Source: Cunninghamia lanceolata
Taxonomy: Eukaryota > Streptophyta > Pinopsida > Cupressales > Cupressaceae
Direction: 5' to 3'
NCBI GenBank assembly: GCA_027924645.1
Contig: BSBN01000140.1
Location: 7,446,501 to 7,510,500, forward strand
DNA length: 64,000 nucleotides
A model generated the notes under the pieces. It worked only from the letters and a program-made list of their open reading frames with translations, ran no database searches and was not told the DNA's origin. Shown piece after piece: positions 32,487 through 44,799 of this stretch. The position numbers were made by a program, and so were the translations under genes. The number at the start of each line of letters is the position of its first letter. Position 1 is the first letter of the stretch.

Positions 32487-35400
32487 TCATTGAAGATAGT
32501 TCTTGATTTGAGTCAGTTTTCCATCCCATCTTTTCTTTTCATTTTCCAAGATTTGAAGATGACCGTTTATTAGGAAGACCATTTTTTCTTCCTTTTGTAC
32601 ATCAGAGGGTGTGTTAATTAGTGCATTTACCTACAGTGCTTTTGCTGCAAGATTTGACATTGAGTCTAGCTTAGGACTTATTAGTCCTCTTAATTGACAC
32701 ATTCTATTTTTCATTTGATCCCTATTATTTATTAGGCTACTTATGTTATTTTCAATACTAATGACTTGTATCTCTTTGCTACTCATTGACTTAGCTGCCG
32801 AGTCAAATGACTTAGAGATATTTACTAGCTATAGTTCCTGATCCTTGATCTTTTCTTCTAACTCTTTTGTGGCTTCCGACCATGATAAACAAAATTTATA
32901 CAAATCACCAGCTTCTTGAATGGCACTCTGTATAGCTCTTATTCTATTATCTAATAAAGTTTTCTCATTTTCTAACATGGTTTTCAATTCATCTAATCTC
33001 ATCTCATCAAACTCTTTTCTAACTTTAGTCTCAGCAAATTTTTCAAAAGATTCAAAATGAGAGCTGATTGATTTTATCATACCTTTGTTTTGATCAATTA
33101 ATGATAATGATGTATCTTTCTTGTATTTAGGCATCAACTTCTTCAACACATCAGATGTTGGACTAATGAGCTCATTATCCTATATATGTGTTTTCATCAT
33201 CTCTTCCTATGCCTTTGCTTGAACAATTGACACTAGTTTGAATTTTTGTACAGGAGACATTGAGCCCAAATTTATTGGTCCTTGCAAAAATTTAGACTCA
33301 TCCAAGACTTGTTTTTCTCTTTCCAAGAGTTCCTTGATAGACTCTGCAATGTCTCTTTCTATCCCAGAGACTTCTTCTTGGTTTTGTTCTGGTACTTCTA
33401 GATCCATATCCTTTTGTTGATCTATGTTTTGTTCCAGTGAGGAGCTTGTCTCTACTTGTTCATCATTTTGGTCCTTAGTTTTATCCTTCTCTTCAGTCTT
33501 CTCCTTGCTTTCAGTTTTCTACTCAGCTGTGCCCTTATTAGCTATGTCATCAGTAGCAGGTGTCAGATCATCTTCCTTTTTCTTTATCATTTCATCAGTT
33601 TTATCTACTTCTTGATCCAAGTTGACTTCCAGAATGAATGTGTCATCTCCAACACTTGTATCTTCATTGTGATATATGGTTGGGAGATGAAATTCATTTA
33701 GTATCCTCAAAGTGATTTCCTCAATTTCCTTGACTACTTTTTCAATGTCATCTTCCATAAGAGCATTCATCCTCCTTTTTGTTCTAAACTCCTTACTAAG
33801 AACTTTGGATACCTTTGTTTTATCTTCCGGAGTGATTTAAGGACATAGTTTTATTAATGTATGTTAACTAAGCTCAATGTTCTTTGCCATTGCAACTTCT
33901 TTTCTTGTAGACATTATACTTCCCAAGTTGTTTGGGAGATCAGTAATAATCTCAATGAGGGCTTTGTTGTATATGCTCAACTATTCTACAGTAGAATTCT
34001 CAATGATCCTTTTATCTGCATCATTGTAGTCATTGTATAATTGGGCAATTAGTTTTAGATTGCCATCAACTATGATGGCCTTCAAAACTGCTTCTAAGAT
34101 CATTGTAGCTTCTTTTGTTAGAGGTTCATCCTATCTTTTCTTAGTTTTACCCTTAATGGAGGGTTTCTTCTTGTTGCTCCTGGAGGCTTTGGTAGCCTCA
34201 GTTTTCATCTTCTTCACTTCTTCATCTGACTCTGTCTCTTCCTCATCTAATCCTATACTAACATACATTATATAGCCTTTGGTTTTCTATCTTTTGAATC
34301 TTTTGTAAGTGAGCTTCTTGGTGGGTGCCTCTACACTAACAGATGAGGTTGGATGGGAGGTTTATGATGCAGTTCATGTAGAGGCTGAACCTCTTGTCCT
34401 CTTCCTTGTTACAACAGGTTCCTCTACCTTTGTCACATGCTCTTCTAGAGCCTTGACTGGTTCATTTTCTTTCTTCTCTCTTGTAACCCTTTCTTCTTAT
34501 GCCCTTTCTCTTGATTCTTTGATTTGTTCTTTGGTAAAACCCTTTTTCAGGGTATAATCCTCTGCCATCTTTTAGGCCTTCTTTGAAATTCCTAGTTTTC
34601 TTACTTCAACATGGATTTTTGTTGATAGCTCCTCATAGGTTTCAAATCTTTCTTCTTTAGGGTCCCTTGGGTTTCTTAACATGTGTTGAGCATATCCATC
34701 TAACACATCTTCTGACACTCCATATCCCATTTGCATAATCTAAACTGTTCTAGGCTCCACAACTTCCATCATACACTGATCCTTATTTACAATAAAGCAT
34801 ATATCATATTTGTAATTTTCCACAATGGTTTTAGGGATCCTTTCCCTAGATTGCATTACCTTTTGGAAGTGTTTGAAATAGCCCCATAGGGCTGAATTTT
34901 GTGTATCAATATTTCCTATGCTGCTCAAATGATTTCTAATCTATATTGCAACTAGTTTGTCTCTAATCCAAAATACATTCTCCATTCCTGGTAACTCTTG
35001 CATAAAGTAGAAGAACAAACATGTAATTAACATACCTAATTTGAAGGGATATTTTCTCCCTTTTGTCTTCTTCAGGTTCTCCATTAACTGCTATTGGAGC
35101 AGTTCACACAGGTCATATTTTGCATTTTCCTTAACCATTTGATAAGTTGTATATATGGCAGTACTAGAGATAGAGTTCTCACAGTTTGTGAAGTAGACCT
35201 TGTAGCCAATCACCATGGATGTAAACCTAACTGCATGATCTTTAGTATCATTGATTGTCAAAGCCTTTTTATCAATTTTTTCTCCGGTGGATTACATCAC
35301 TATATTATTTTTCATAGCCTTTAATATAGGCACTATACTAGTAGAGTTTAATCCTGTGACTACCCTTATGGCATCTTTGGTGATATTAAATGTCAAGTTA

Positions 35401-35753
35401 AGCCACATAAACTCATCATGAATTTGGCTTAACACATACTAGACCCATTCATCTTCTAAAAAAACTGGAAAATCTATATACTGAATGAGTTTCTTCTCCT
35501 CCAATGCCGTGTATTCTTCTTTCAGGTCAAATGTATCACCACTTAGATGTTTTAGATATAGGTATGTGAGTTGACTATCTCTATGTTCCTCTAGGATAGC
35601 ATGAATATAAGCCCTAACATCTTCTGCATGCATCACAAGAAATGAAATCTCTTAAAATGCACCATTTGGATCAATCTCTGTTGATTTGAATGGATGCTTC
35701 TTGAATTTTGGCTAGGCTCTCTCAGTTATATCAATCACTTGTGGTGTTTCCAT
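32487..35753 (-). pseudogene. Element B accessory ORF (homologue of the element A ORF)
   Basis: ATG at 35753 (METPQVIDITERA) to TGA at 32489-32487 gives 1,088 codons in a single frame. Roughly twenty in-frame stops but no frameshift are seen. It aligns with the whole element A protein: matching blocks include TAIYTTYQMVKENAKYDLCE, ALWGYFKHFQKVMQSRERIP, a KR/E-rich linker, and a helical C-terminus (HFESFEKFAETKVRKEF; DLYKFCLSW). The hydrophobic segment (LITCLFFYFM) is kept. The charged linker is shorter than in A, which explains the length difference. Function is unknown. It sits between gag and the polypurine tracts, where Sireviruses carry an env-like gene, but there is no signal peptide and only one weak hydrophobic segment. 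I rate homology A-B as certain and the env-like label as tentative. Confidence 0.75.
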
Positions 35754-36345
35754 TTTCGCAAAGATTCAAATAAATTCTCAGTAGGGTTTCAAATTTTGAA
35801 AAATACCTCTTTTGTTGATTTAAGGTTTTGCTTGATCTTGCTTTGAATTTCTTTGTATATCACTGTAGTCACTTGGAGTTTCACTTCAGTTCACCTTAGA
35901 CACTTGAGAGATTTAATGCAAAGTAATTTTTTCCTCGGATACAAGCCTTTTAACCCTCACTTGCCAAAACCTAATTGTCATAAATGTTATCTTTCAAAAA
36001 GCTATCAAACACATCTTTGTCAAGCATAGTCGATCTAGATTACTCCATAGTATTCCGCATTTGATCCTTTTCTTCTAGAAATACTTTCAAAAGATTTGTC
36101 AAATAATTCTTCACACCATAACTTTGTGCCGAATCCCATCATTTACTATCTGGCTAGGGGATTAGGATTTTTAATACAGTTCCTCCTGAGCCAAAGCTCC
36201 CAATTTACTACTTGGAGGAAGTATCTACACAAGAGACTAGTGTGGATCCATCCCTGATATTATCAACATCCTTCATAATCTAGAACATGCTCATTTTCTT
36301 CTTGATTTCCACCAAATCAACCTTGTTTTTACCTTTATCTTCTCT
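35754..36345 (-). other. Gag-to-ORF spacer of element B
   Basis: No open frame is visible. The sequence is homologous to 4512-5110 of element A, which shows that both copies go from gag straight to the accessory ORF with no pol between. Confidence 0.55.
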
Positions 36346-37318
36346 CTACTTTATTTTCCTCTTCTCTGTAGGATAGTCTCTTATCTCATTCTTGCTTCTG
36401 CAAATTTTTTCAATATGTTCAAACTTATTGCAAATGTAGCATATCACATTCCTTTGTCCCTGATTCCTTCTAATGATTGAGTTAATTCTTGTTCTACATT
36501 GGTTAGCCATATGTCCAAATCTATTGCATGCAAAGCACTTTCCATTGAAGGATTGAGTATTCCTTGCATAGTTAAAACCATTCCTAATCATACTTCTTCA
36601 CTCATTTGATCTATGACCAATTTTCTTGCAATTGAAACATTGACTAGAGAATGATGGAATATTTTGATTTATTCTACTCTTGCACTGAGTGTCCTTGTAA
36701 CCAAACTTATTGCAATTAAAACAATAGCCATTGAAAGATGGGTATCTTTGAGCATTCAGCTACCTAACTGGAGGTCTCCTAGGTCTTCTTCCCTGATTTC
36801 AAAATTGGTTAACTTTTTTTTCCTCATTTAAATGTTTTCTTGACCTGATTTAGAACTTTCTCCTTTTTCAAATCCTAAACTTTTTTTGTCATCTAAATTC
36901 TTCTGACTTTCAATCAACTCCTCAAGCTTTGCATAGCTTATTTTGAATTTTTCTTTATAGCTATTAGCTTCTTCCATATCAAATTTAAGAAGTAAAACAT
37001 CTTTAGCCAATTTATCACATTCCTTAGACTTGTCCTTAACAACTTGATTCAGACGGCTTTCAATCTCCTCTTTCTCCTCAACTTCCAATGTGAAGTTGTT
37101 TAGGGTTTCCTGAGCTTCATTCAATTGATCATTTAGCTCCTTGATTTTCTCTTTAAACACTTGACTTTCTCCCTTAGCTTTAGTATGCATTCATCAGCTT
37201 CTTGAACATTAGCCTTGGGATCCTTGATTTCTACTTCAGATCTTACAAGATCAATAAGAGCTGTTTTTAGTTCATCATTGCCCTCATATGAGTAATTTCC
37301 AAATCTTATTGCTTCCAT
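36346..37318 (-). pseudogene. Element B gag remnant: coiled coil and four zinc knuckles
   Basis: ATG at 37318 (MEAIRFGNYSYEGNDELK) leads, after a frameshift near 37150, into a long heptad-like coiled coil (about 36830-37190; NQVVKDKSKECDKLAKDV). Zinc-knuckle-like motifs of CX2CX4HX4C type follow: CFNCNKFGYKDTQC (His to Tyr), CFNCKKIGHRSNE with TGA in place of the last Cys, CFACNRFGHMANQC and CYICNKFEHIEKIC, the last two intact. The capsid (UBN2) part found in other copia gags is missing right after the primer-binding site. A long coiled coil and several knuckles fit Sirevirus gag; packaging would have relied on another element's capsid. Confidence 0.82.
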
Positions 37319-37368
37319 GAGTACACTATCCTAGATCTTCCTCAAGTTGTTAAGCCTCCTCCAAGGAA

Positions 37369-37385
37369 CCTTACTCTGATACCAA
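37369..37385 (-). promoter_or_regulatory. tRNA-iMet primer-binding site of element B
   Basis: On the minus strand TTGGTATCAGAGTAAGG follows the 5' LTR end (CAACA) by one base. Confidence 0.93.
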
Positions 37386-37386
37386 T

Positions 37387-38880
37387 TGTTGAGTAGAAGG
37401 TATACTAAGAGGGGGGATGAATCAGTATACTACAAAACCACTTCTTAGCATGTTCATTAATCAAATTACCAAAATTAATAACATGAAAGAAAAATAAACA
37501 AGAGAACAACAACCATAAAGACATACAACATGGACACTAGGATTTTTACGTGGAAAACCCAAACAAGGGAAAAACCACGATGAGTGTTATCTCACAATAT
37601 ATTATGATAGCAATACCAAATTACATGAAGGGTCATTTCCTAAGGACTCACTATCTAAAGAAGTGCTCATTGCAAAAAAGGGTCACTACCAAGAAAGTAG
37701 AAGAGAAGATAAAAGAAGGATTGGCTCACTACCAAGAAATGACTACTATAGGTGCATCTACAAAATGCTATGGTGTAATACCAATTTGCTTAGTATACAA
37801 ATTCAAAGGACTTCATATTGTTTACCCTACTTTTCTACTCTACTTCACAAATACTTATGTCCTTCTGTCATTACTATCCTTTTGCTAATCACAAAACTAT
37901 CTTAGGTCATACAATCATGAATTTGCATTTGATCCACACTCTTCCTTACCTCCAACACTAAAATCCATTGAGTATATATATCGGCAACAAGATTCATCTC
38001 ACAATCAGGTCGACAAGCCAGACATGAAACATGTATACAAGTGATATAGCTTATCAGCTTGATCTTGTCCACAAATAGGAATGTAAACCCAAATAAACAT
38101 GCAATAGTCTTCATATCAGTCGGCATCAATCATTCAACCACTTGGATTAATTCTTAAAATAATGTATCTTCACTGCATATAGATCTAACTCACCTGTTGG
38201 CTTATTCCTTAAGTACACACTTGACAAATTAAACTGTCACATCATGACTTCCATTGCAGATCATATGAGACTCTAAAAATTATATCCAACATTCATCATT
38301 GACCTCTTAACATACCTTTAAAATTGTAAGACATATAGTTCTTTGTAGGAAAATATAAATCTTGGAATTGTTGCTTTGTCACAGTGAAATACTGTCAAAC
38401 TAGAAGCTAATAAAGAACAACTTGTAGAATGTGATCAGAGCAACTTCAGAGGCTATAACTCTAGATTTAGGTAGTCATGATATGTATCTGTGTTACCTCA
38501 GAACTGCAAGACAAAATATGCCATAGCGGAGCAATGCATACCCTTTTACTCTGGTACCATGTATTGTTCCTAATTTAACTCTGTTCACCTGAACTTAGAT
38601 ATTTCGCTATATGACTTCCAGAGGAAGTCAGGACTTGAACACTAAAACATGTTATTACTAGGTATCTATGAGAAACATACTTGAACTGCATACAAATGTC
38701 TTTAATTGCAGAGGCATACCATCTCAAACACTGTCACTTACTTTGTATAATGAATACTACCCATACTTAGTCATTTAGTCTTCTGGAGTAAAGTCTCTTT
38801 GTCATGTCAGTAGAGTCCTTTGCCTTGTTACCATCAATAAAAACATTCAACATTCATCAGAGTAGTGTCTCTTGCCAACA
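37387..38880 (-). mobile_element. 5' LTR of element B (1,494 bp)
   Basis: On the minus strand it begins TGTTGGCAAGAGACAC at 38880 and ends CTACTCAACA at 37387. It is the uninterrupted counterpart of 23309-24530 plus 31960-32231. Repeats of the GGCAGTGAGC type lie at 37627-37735. Confidence 0.95.
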
Positions 38881-41800
38881 TAAAACTCATGCAAACTACT
38901 ACATGGATAAGTTGTCTATTGAGCATGCACATTCCTTTAGTTTGCATGGCTAGCCCTAATATATAAAAACAATAACGATAATTCATAGCCACAAAATATT
39001 CAATTCATCTCCAAAATATAGTGCAACTTGCTACAAAATGATGGTGCATCCTACATGTAGAGGTGAGGCTAGTAAGAAGAGGTGTATGTTACTTGATCTT
39101 TTTGGTCCCCATAAAACATAAATATTAAATAAGGGTACATGAAACTATGGATTTGCTACACATTAACAATAGATTTATATTTCGTAGGGAACAATTAAAG
39201 AATTTATCTATAACAGAATGGAAAGATATATGGGTAGGTCATGTTGGTTCCCAAAATAATTACAACGTAAAACCCTAAAACTTTTTACAATCACCTAGGA
39301 TAGGGGTGTCATCAGGGTGATTAAAAGAGGCTTAGCAATAGGTTAAGAGCTATTTTTGCCAACTTATAAGAGTCAGTAGACTCCCCTATAGTTTAAGCTC
39401 AGCTAGACTTAGGAGGGTAATCTTGGAGGTATCCCTCAATAGGGATTGATATCAAGAAAATATATTATTTTTGTTATGACTTTGCAACTGTACCCAAATC
39501 ATTGTTTTAATCCCAAATATTGTCACTGAACTAAAACACACTTGTTGCACTTAATAACCTCCTTTTTAAGATAATGGGAGCAATTCTACAAAAGGAGGAT
39601 TCCTATGGAACTACAACTACATTTAAGATTTGATATATTGTTTGGATTTTAATGAGTTTTTGTGATCACAAGTTTCTTAGACTAGTGCTTATACATTGGG
39701 TTGCAGTCTCATGTTTATCAAAGGAAAACAATTACAAGGAAATCTATGACTGCATATTTGAAGATTCAAATGCATAAAACTCAGTATTAAACCATGAGAA
39801 TACTTAATAATGCAACACCATACAACATTCTTCCATATGTAATACTAAAATGACCATTTAGAAAGAATGAAAATGGATTAGGAATTGTCACATTCAATCA
39901 AATAAGATTTTACAATCATACCACTAAATGTGGCAAGAGAAAACCATAATTGTGATTAAGGTTTCCTAAGAAGAACACTTACAGAAGTGGAGAAAAACAA
40001 TGATTCAATATATATATTACAATATACTTCACATAAACTTCTGATAATTGCTTCCTAAAGAATAGAAACTAAAAATTAGTTGTTGCCCTAACTACCTCTG
40101 GATTTCTGCACTTGTAAAGAAAACTACCAAAAGAATGACCAACCCTTAAAATATATTTGAAATATGCATATATAGCATTATGTTTTATGTGTAGCTCTAG
40201 GTGTTGAAAACTCAATCAACAAGTACATCCATGCTGCATTAAATTTGGCCCATGGCCTTGTTAGAAAATTAGCATGATTGTAAGAATACCCATACCCTGA
40301 CATGTCTAAAAACTTGTAGAGGAAGATTTACCACATGCCTTAGGTACCTAGAGCATTAATGAGTGAAGACTGAATCCATATCCTAGTACCTACAATATCT
40401 ATTTCATCCACTTTGTCCTCCCTATGTACTGGTGCATTGAAGATATTCACTGTTTTAACTACATGTATGGCCATGGCCTAAAAAACATTAATTGTTGGGT
40501 ACCAATCTACCTGTTTTATCTTGCAATCATGGCACAATTTAGGTATTCATGAAACCACACCATTTTGGAAGATTTTACAACACTTTAAAAGTGTCATCTT
40601 TTGAAGTTACTTTGGCACCTTCACATTGTTGTCGGCCCTTTTGCCTTATCATCAAACTATGAAATTGGTGAAGCTAAAGGTCAATGAACCTTATTATCAT
40701 TTCTTTTCTCTACCTTCTTCTTCTTTTTATCTTCTTTATTGGCAAATCTTCCCCATGGGAAACTTTATCCTTGTCTCATTTTTTTTCTCTTTGCTCCTAT
40801 TTCCCTTTGTTACCAACCTTCTCCCACGGTGAACCTTTTATCAACAAACCTTATAGTTTGAAAACTATCCCTTTTGCTGATGAAGACATTTGTTTCTTTT
40901 CTCTTTACTTTTCTCTTTGTCGGCAATGTTTTATGTTCACAGTCCATGAAATTACCTTTCTTTTCATCCTTTGCTGCCTTGCCTTCTTCCATTGGCTCCT
41001 TTTGCCTTATCCGAAAAAATTAAAGTTGGTGAACCATCCACCTCATCTCTTGCTTCTTTATCAACAAATTTCATGGTTTGTAAACAAATCCTTTCTTTGA
41101 TGAAGACTTAAACCTTTTCTCCATATTGTCCTTTCCTTTATTTTCACCTTTATTTTGTTGTAGGTGAAAACCTTTGGCTACAAACACTTTAGTCAACGAA
41201 CTATCAAGTTTGTGAACCAAAAATCTCTTGAAAATAGACTTGCAACTTTTTCATCTTTTCACTACATTCCTTCCACCTTTATTGGCAAATTACATTGTTG
41301 GAAAACCACTTCATTTGTGAACAATATGGTTCACAAACCATCTCTTTTCTAACAAAGGCATTTACTTCTCCTTTTGCTTTCTTTTCTCCCTTTGTTGGAA
41401 AAAGTGCCCTGCAGTGAATCTTCTTATCAGTGAGCCCAATAGCTAAAAAATTTCCACTTTTCTGATGAAGACTTGCCCTTCTTTTCCCTTATGCCTTAGA
41501 CAATCTTCTTCCTCCTTGTCATTGATCTGGGCCATCGGCAAATTCTTCATCAACAAAACTACCCGTCAATGAACCTTATGGTTTGTGAACCAAAGATTTT
41601 TTGCCAAATGACTTGGCCTCTTTCTTTCTCTATCAAACTTCTTCTTTATCCTCTTCACCCTATTGGAAAATAGACAATTCACTAAAATAGCAAACCAATA
41701 ACTTTAGGTAGTGAAAATAGTGGTTCACAAACCAACTGATTCGCTGAAAAAGACCAGCAATTGGACAAAATTTTTAGAGGAAAAAACAAAGAGACTTGAA

Positions 41801-42179
41801 GGATTTTACTTAGAATTATTCTGAAGGGAACCCATATAAAATGGTCTTAGATCAGATGCAATTGATGGGTTTGAGAAAATTTTCATGGTTTTGGAGTAGA
41901 AAGATGCATGTTTGGGAACTAGATTTTTTCATGGTTTTGGGGTAGAAAGATGCATGTTTGGGAACTAGATTTTTTCAAGTGCCAATATTGGCTCTAGTTG
42001 GGGATGTATGCCAAGAAATGGCAAAACAATGACCTAGATCTCTAGGCAGACCAAAAACACAAAAAATAACACACAGGAACAAAAACAAAAACACAATCAA
42101 GACCAATAGTGGTAAAGACTGCTTGAGGTAAAAAATGAAAGATATAACTTGACTAAATCACTTAAAATTTGAAGTGAAA
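38881..42179 (-). other. 3' region of the Tat-like Ty3/gypsy element, no genes
   Basis: About 3.3 kb have no frame worth reporting. The sequence continues leftward, beyond element B, into 22552-23308, which was contiguous before the insertion. It follows the integrase stop of the minus-strand Ty3/gypsy element and probably holds its 3' untranslated part and LTR; I could not fix an LTR border. Confidence 0.45.
40630..41750. repeat. Degenerate tandem repeats in the Ty3/gypsy 3' region
   Basis: Phrases of the type TTTATCAACAAA, ATGGTTTGTGAACCAAA, TTGATGAAGACTT and pyrimidine-rich CTTTTCTCCTT recur at about 40840, 41060, 41190, 41300, 41430 and 41570. Units are badly diverged and unequal. Similar phrases (GATTCACAAA, TTTATCGATGA) reappear at 63610-63900 near the other end of the element. 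Confidence 0.5.
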
Positions 42180-43330
42180 CATTACTTATGAGAAGTAAAG
42201 TTTCAGATGCTATCCATGAATAGGTAGCTCTAGAAGTTCTCCCTCTAGATTTATGATATAAAAGGTGTCCTCCCAACCCTTTCATCAATTTGTTATGGGC
42301 ACATACATAATGTTTCAAACTTACCATGCTTTCCCATGTCTTCTGGTTTTGCATTCCAGAGGAGAACCGAATCACTAGTATGAAATCACCTTTTGAATTA
42401 TTCTCTTATTGAACAAATGCTCAACCTTTTGTTGTTGCAACAAATTTTTATCATGTGCCACCCTCCTAACTTCATCCAGTTCTATCAACTTGTGCATCCA
42501 TAATGCCAAAGCATCATCCCCATCTTCTCCTACTTGTTGTAGTAGCTAATACACCTGTAGTTCTAATGACATTGGCATTTTGGCTTTTAACCCATATACT
42601 AGATCAAAAGGACTCTTGCCTGTAGCACGTTTGTGAGTGATCCTATCAGTCCAAACTACATATTTGAGCTTGTCATCCTACCTTTTCTTGTTCATATCTA
42701 GTGTCCTCTTCAGAATCTTCATGATGCTCTTATTTTTGGACTTAGCTTGTCCATTACTTTTTAGATGGTATGGTGATGAATGGATAAATGTTATCCCATA
42801 TTTGGAACACATACCTACAATGTCTGGAGATCTAAAGCACATGGTATTGTCTGCAACAATTCTATATGGCACCCAAATCTAGTGATCACATTGTTTAACA
42901 AAAACTCAATCACTACCTTGGATGTGGTGTTGTGAGTTGGAATAGCCTCAACCCACTTTTTAAAATTATTAGTTGCCACCAATATCCATCTATACCCATT
43001 ACTTGATCTTTCTTGGATTTCCCCTATGAAATCAATGCCCCATTGTTGAAATGGTGCCTCAATGGGAACATTCATAAGGGGAAGAGCACCTTGAAATTTT
43101 GACTTACCTATAAACCTTTGATAGGCATCACATTCTCTAATTTGTTCTGTAACATCTTTAAAGAGGTTTGGCCACAAAAACCAGCCCTAATAATCTTATG
43201 TTCTATTGTTTTAGCATGGAAGTGTCCACCACATATTCCTTGGTTATATTCTTAAATGATTTTCTCATATTGTTCCTAGTCTAGACACTTCAACAACATT
43301 CCCACATGATTTTTCCACATTAAAACACCT
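42180..43330 (-). pseudogene. Integrase of the Tat-like element
   Basis: The HHCC zinc finger (GGHFHAKTIEHKII at about 43230, then CDAYQ where the last Cys is Tyr, about 43130) leads to the core: FQQWGIDFIGEI with the first Asp (about 43040), IVADN with the second Asp (about 42850), and GQAKSKNKSIMK, where the catalytic Glu is Lys (about 42750). The tail is RATGKSPFDLVYG (about 42620), KLIELDEVRRVAHDKN and GKHGKFETL (about 42300). One frameshift lies near 42850. The tail is related to 9867-10348. Confidence 0.88.
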
Positions 43331-43559
43331 TGAATCAAAACATATTTATGAGACTAGAGCTTAAGTGTCCTTTGTTGAGTTACATTCATACCTAGGGGAC
43401 AATGCATGTTGACAAGATGAAAATAATATCCTTGTACCATGGATCATTTATCAATGTACACACATTAGTAGATGAAACAACATTTACCTCATTTATTCAG
43501 CTGCCTCTAAGTTGGAATTAGCCATCAACTTAGCTAAATAATGGCCTCTGACCAGTTTG

Positions 43560-44319
43560 GTGACCTGCACCTCAATGTCATACTCTTGAATCCTATTGAT
43601 CCATCTGCATCTTCTCCTAGAAACTTCCTACTATATGAAAATATTTTTCACAACTAAATGGGGCACATATGCAATTGTCTCTACAACCATAAAATATGAC
43701 CTGAAGCCTTTTATGGCCTTTACCAAAGAATAGGCATGCTTTTCCATATTTGAATAGTATAATTCAGCAACCTGCAAGGACTTGCTAAATATTCCTATTG
43801 GCTGTTCAAATCCATCACCATTTTTTTGCAATAATACAACAACAATAGTGTAATATGAAGCAAAAGAGAAGAGTTGAAAAGCTTGGAATAATCTGGGCTT
43901 ACCAACATTGGTGCATTCTTGAGAGCCTCTTTTATTTCAATAAAAGATTCAACTTGTTCCTTTCCCCATGCAATAGACTACCCCTTCTTGAGCATCTTGG
44001 AGATTGCCTTGGTCTTCTCAGCAAAGTTAGGGACAAATCGCCTCACAAAGTTGATTTTTCCAAAGAAAGATTGGACACCCTTGACTGATTTAGACTAAGG
44101 GATAAGGTCAATGGTCTTAACTCTTTCAAGATCTATTCTAACCATATCCCTCAAGACACAATATGTCCTAGCAACTTTCATTCTTCTACTCCAAACTAAC
44201 ATTTTTTAGGATTCAAAGGGATCACGTACTCCACACATATGTCGAAGATCAATTGTAAATGCTTACAATGATCTTTCCTATCTTTAGAGAATCCAATAAG
44301 ATCATCTTGGTATACAACA
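43560..44319 (-). pseudogene. RT C-terminal part and RNase H of the Tat-like element
   Basis: At the edge of the 2.8-kb insertion the frame gives VVYQDDLIGFSKDRKDH, i.e. the YxDD box of RT as YQDD, followed by HLQLIFDICVEY, a SLEKSTL.-type thumb and connection, then RNase H (GFEQPIGIFSKSLQ, YSNMEKHAYSLVKAIKGFR at about 43720). It ends near 43560 with a linker to integrase. Several stops and frameshifts are present. Confidence 0.82.
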
Positions 44320-44799
44320 TGTTGGCACCTTCAAATTTGACAAATTTGAAGTGCATATTTGCCTTCAAATTAGCAGTAGGGGCTAGGTTTTATACTTGTC
44401 ACATCCACCTGAGACCTTGACTTTGAGGATTAAAATTTTGAATCCTAATCATCATCATGCAAATCCATTTGGAAAAACATTTTTTGGGACATATGTTAGT
44501 AAGTTCATCCAATTGCATGGTCCTCGGGTGAGTTTTGACATGTTTTTTAATGTGTTTGTGACTACCAATAGGCTAGATAAGTATCCCAAAAAGTGTTGAT
44601 TTTCATGGTTTTGGTGACAAACCCATGTTTTAAATAATTGATTATAGTATCCCATAAATTTTCATGGTCTTCAGACATCCTGTGTGTAGGTGGTGCAATT
44701 GCATTGTTTTGGTTGGTGGAAGAATTAAATTTTTCCAATAGAGCTAATGTTTTAATTTGATCAACTTTTAAAACACTTTTATGTTTATTTATTGGTGGA

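Larger units (their letters stand above)
23309..38880 (-). mobile_element. Element B: pol-less Sirevirus-like LTR element with nested copia
   Basis: On the minus strand the order is 5' LTR (38880-37387), iMet primer-binding site, gag remnant with coiled coil and zinc knuckles, spacer, accessory ORF (35753-32487), polypurine tracts and 3' LTR (32231-31960 plus 24530-23309). Without the copia insertion the element is about 8.1 kb, with a 5,155-bp internal part. There is no RT, integrase or protease. Both LTRs come to 1,494 bp once the insertion is removed. Flanks TACAA (23304) and TAAAA (38881) agree in four of five bases as a target-site duplication. Confidence 0.88.

Noticed and set aside
40684..41100. 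138-codon Phe/Leu-rich plus-strand ORF resembling a membrane protein
   Set aside because: It is pyrimidine-rich degenerate repeat sequence; hydrophobicity follows from CTT/TTC composition.
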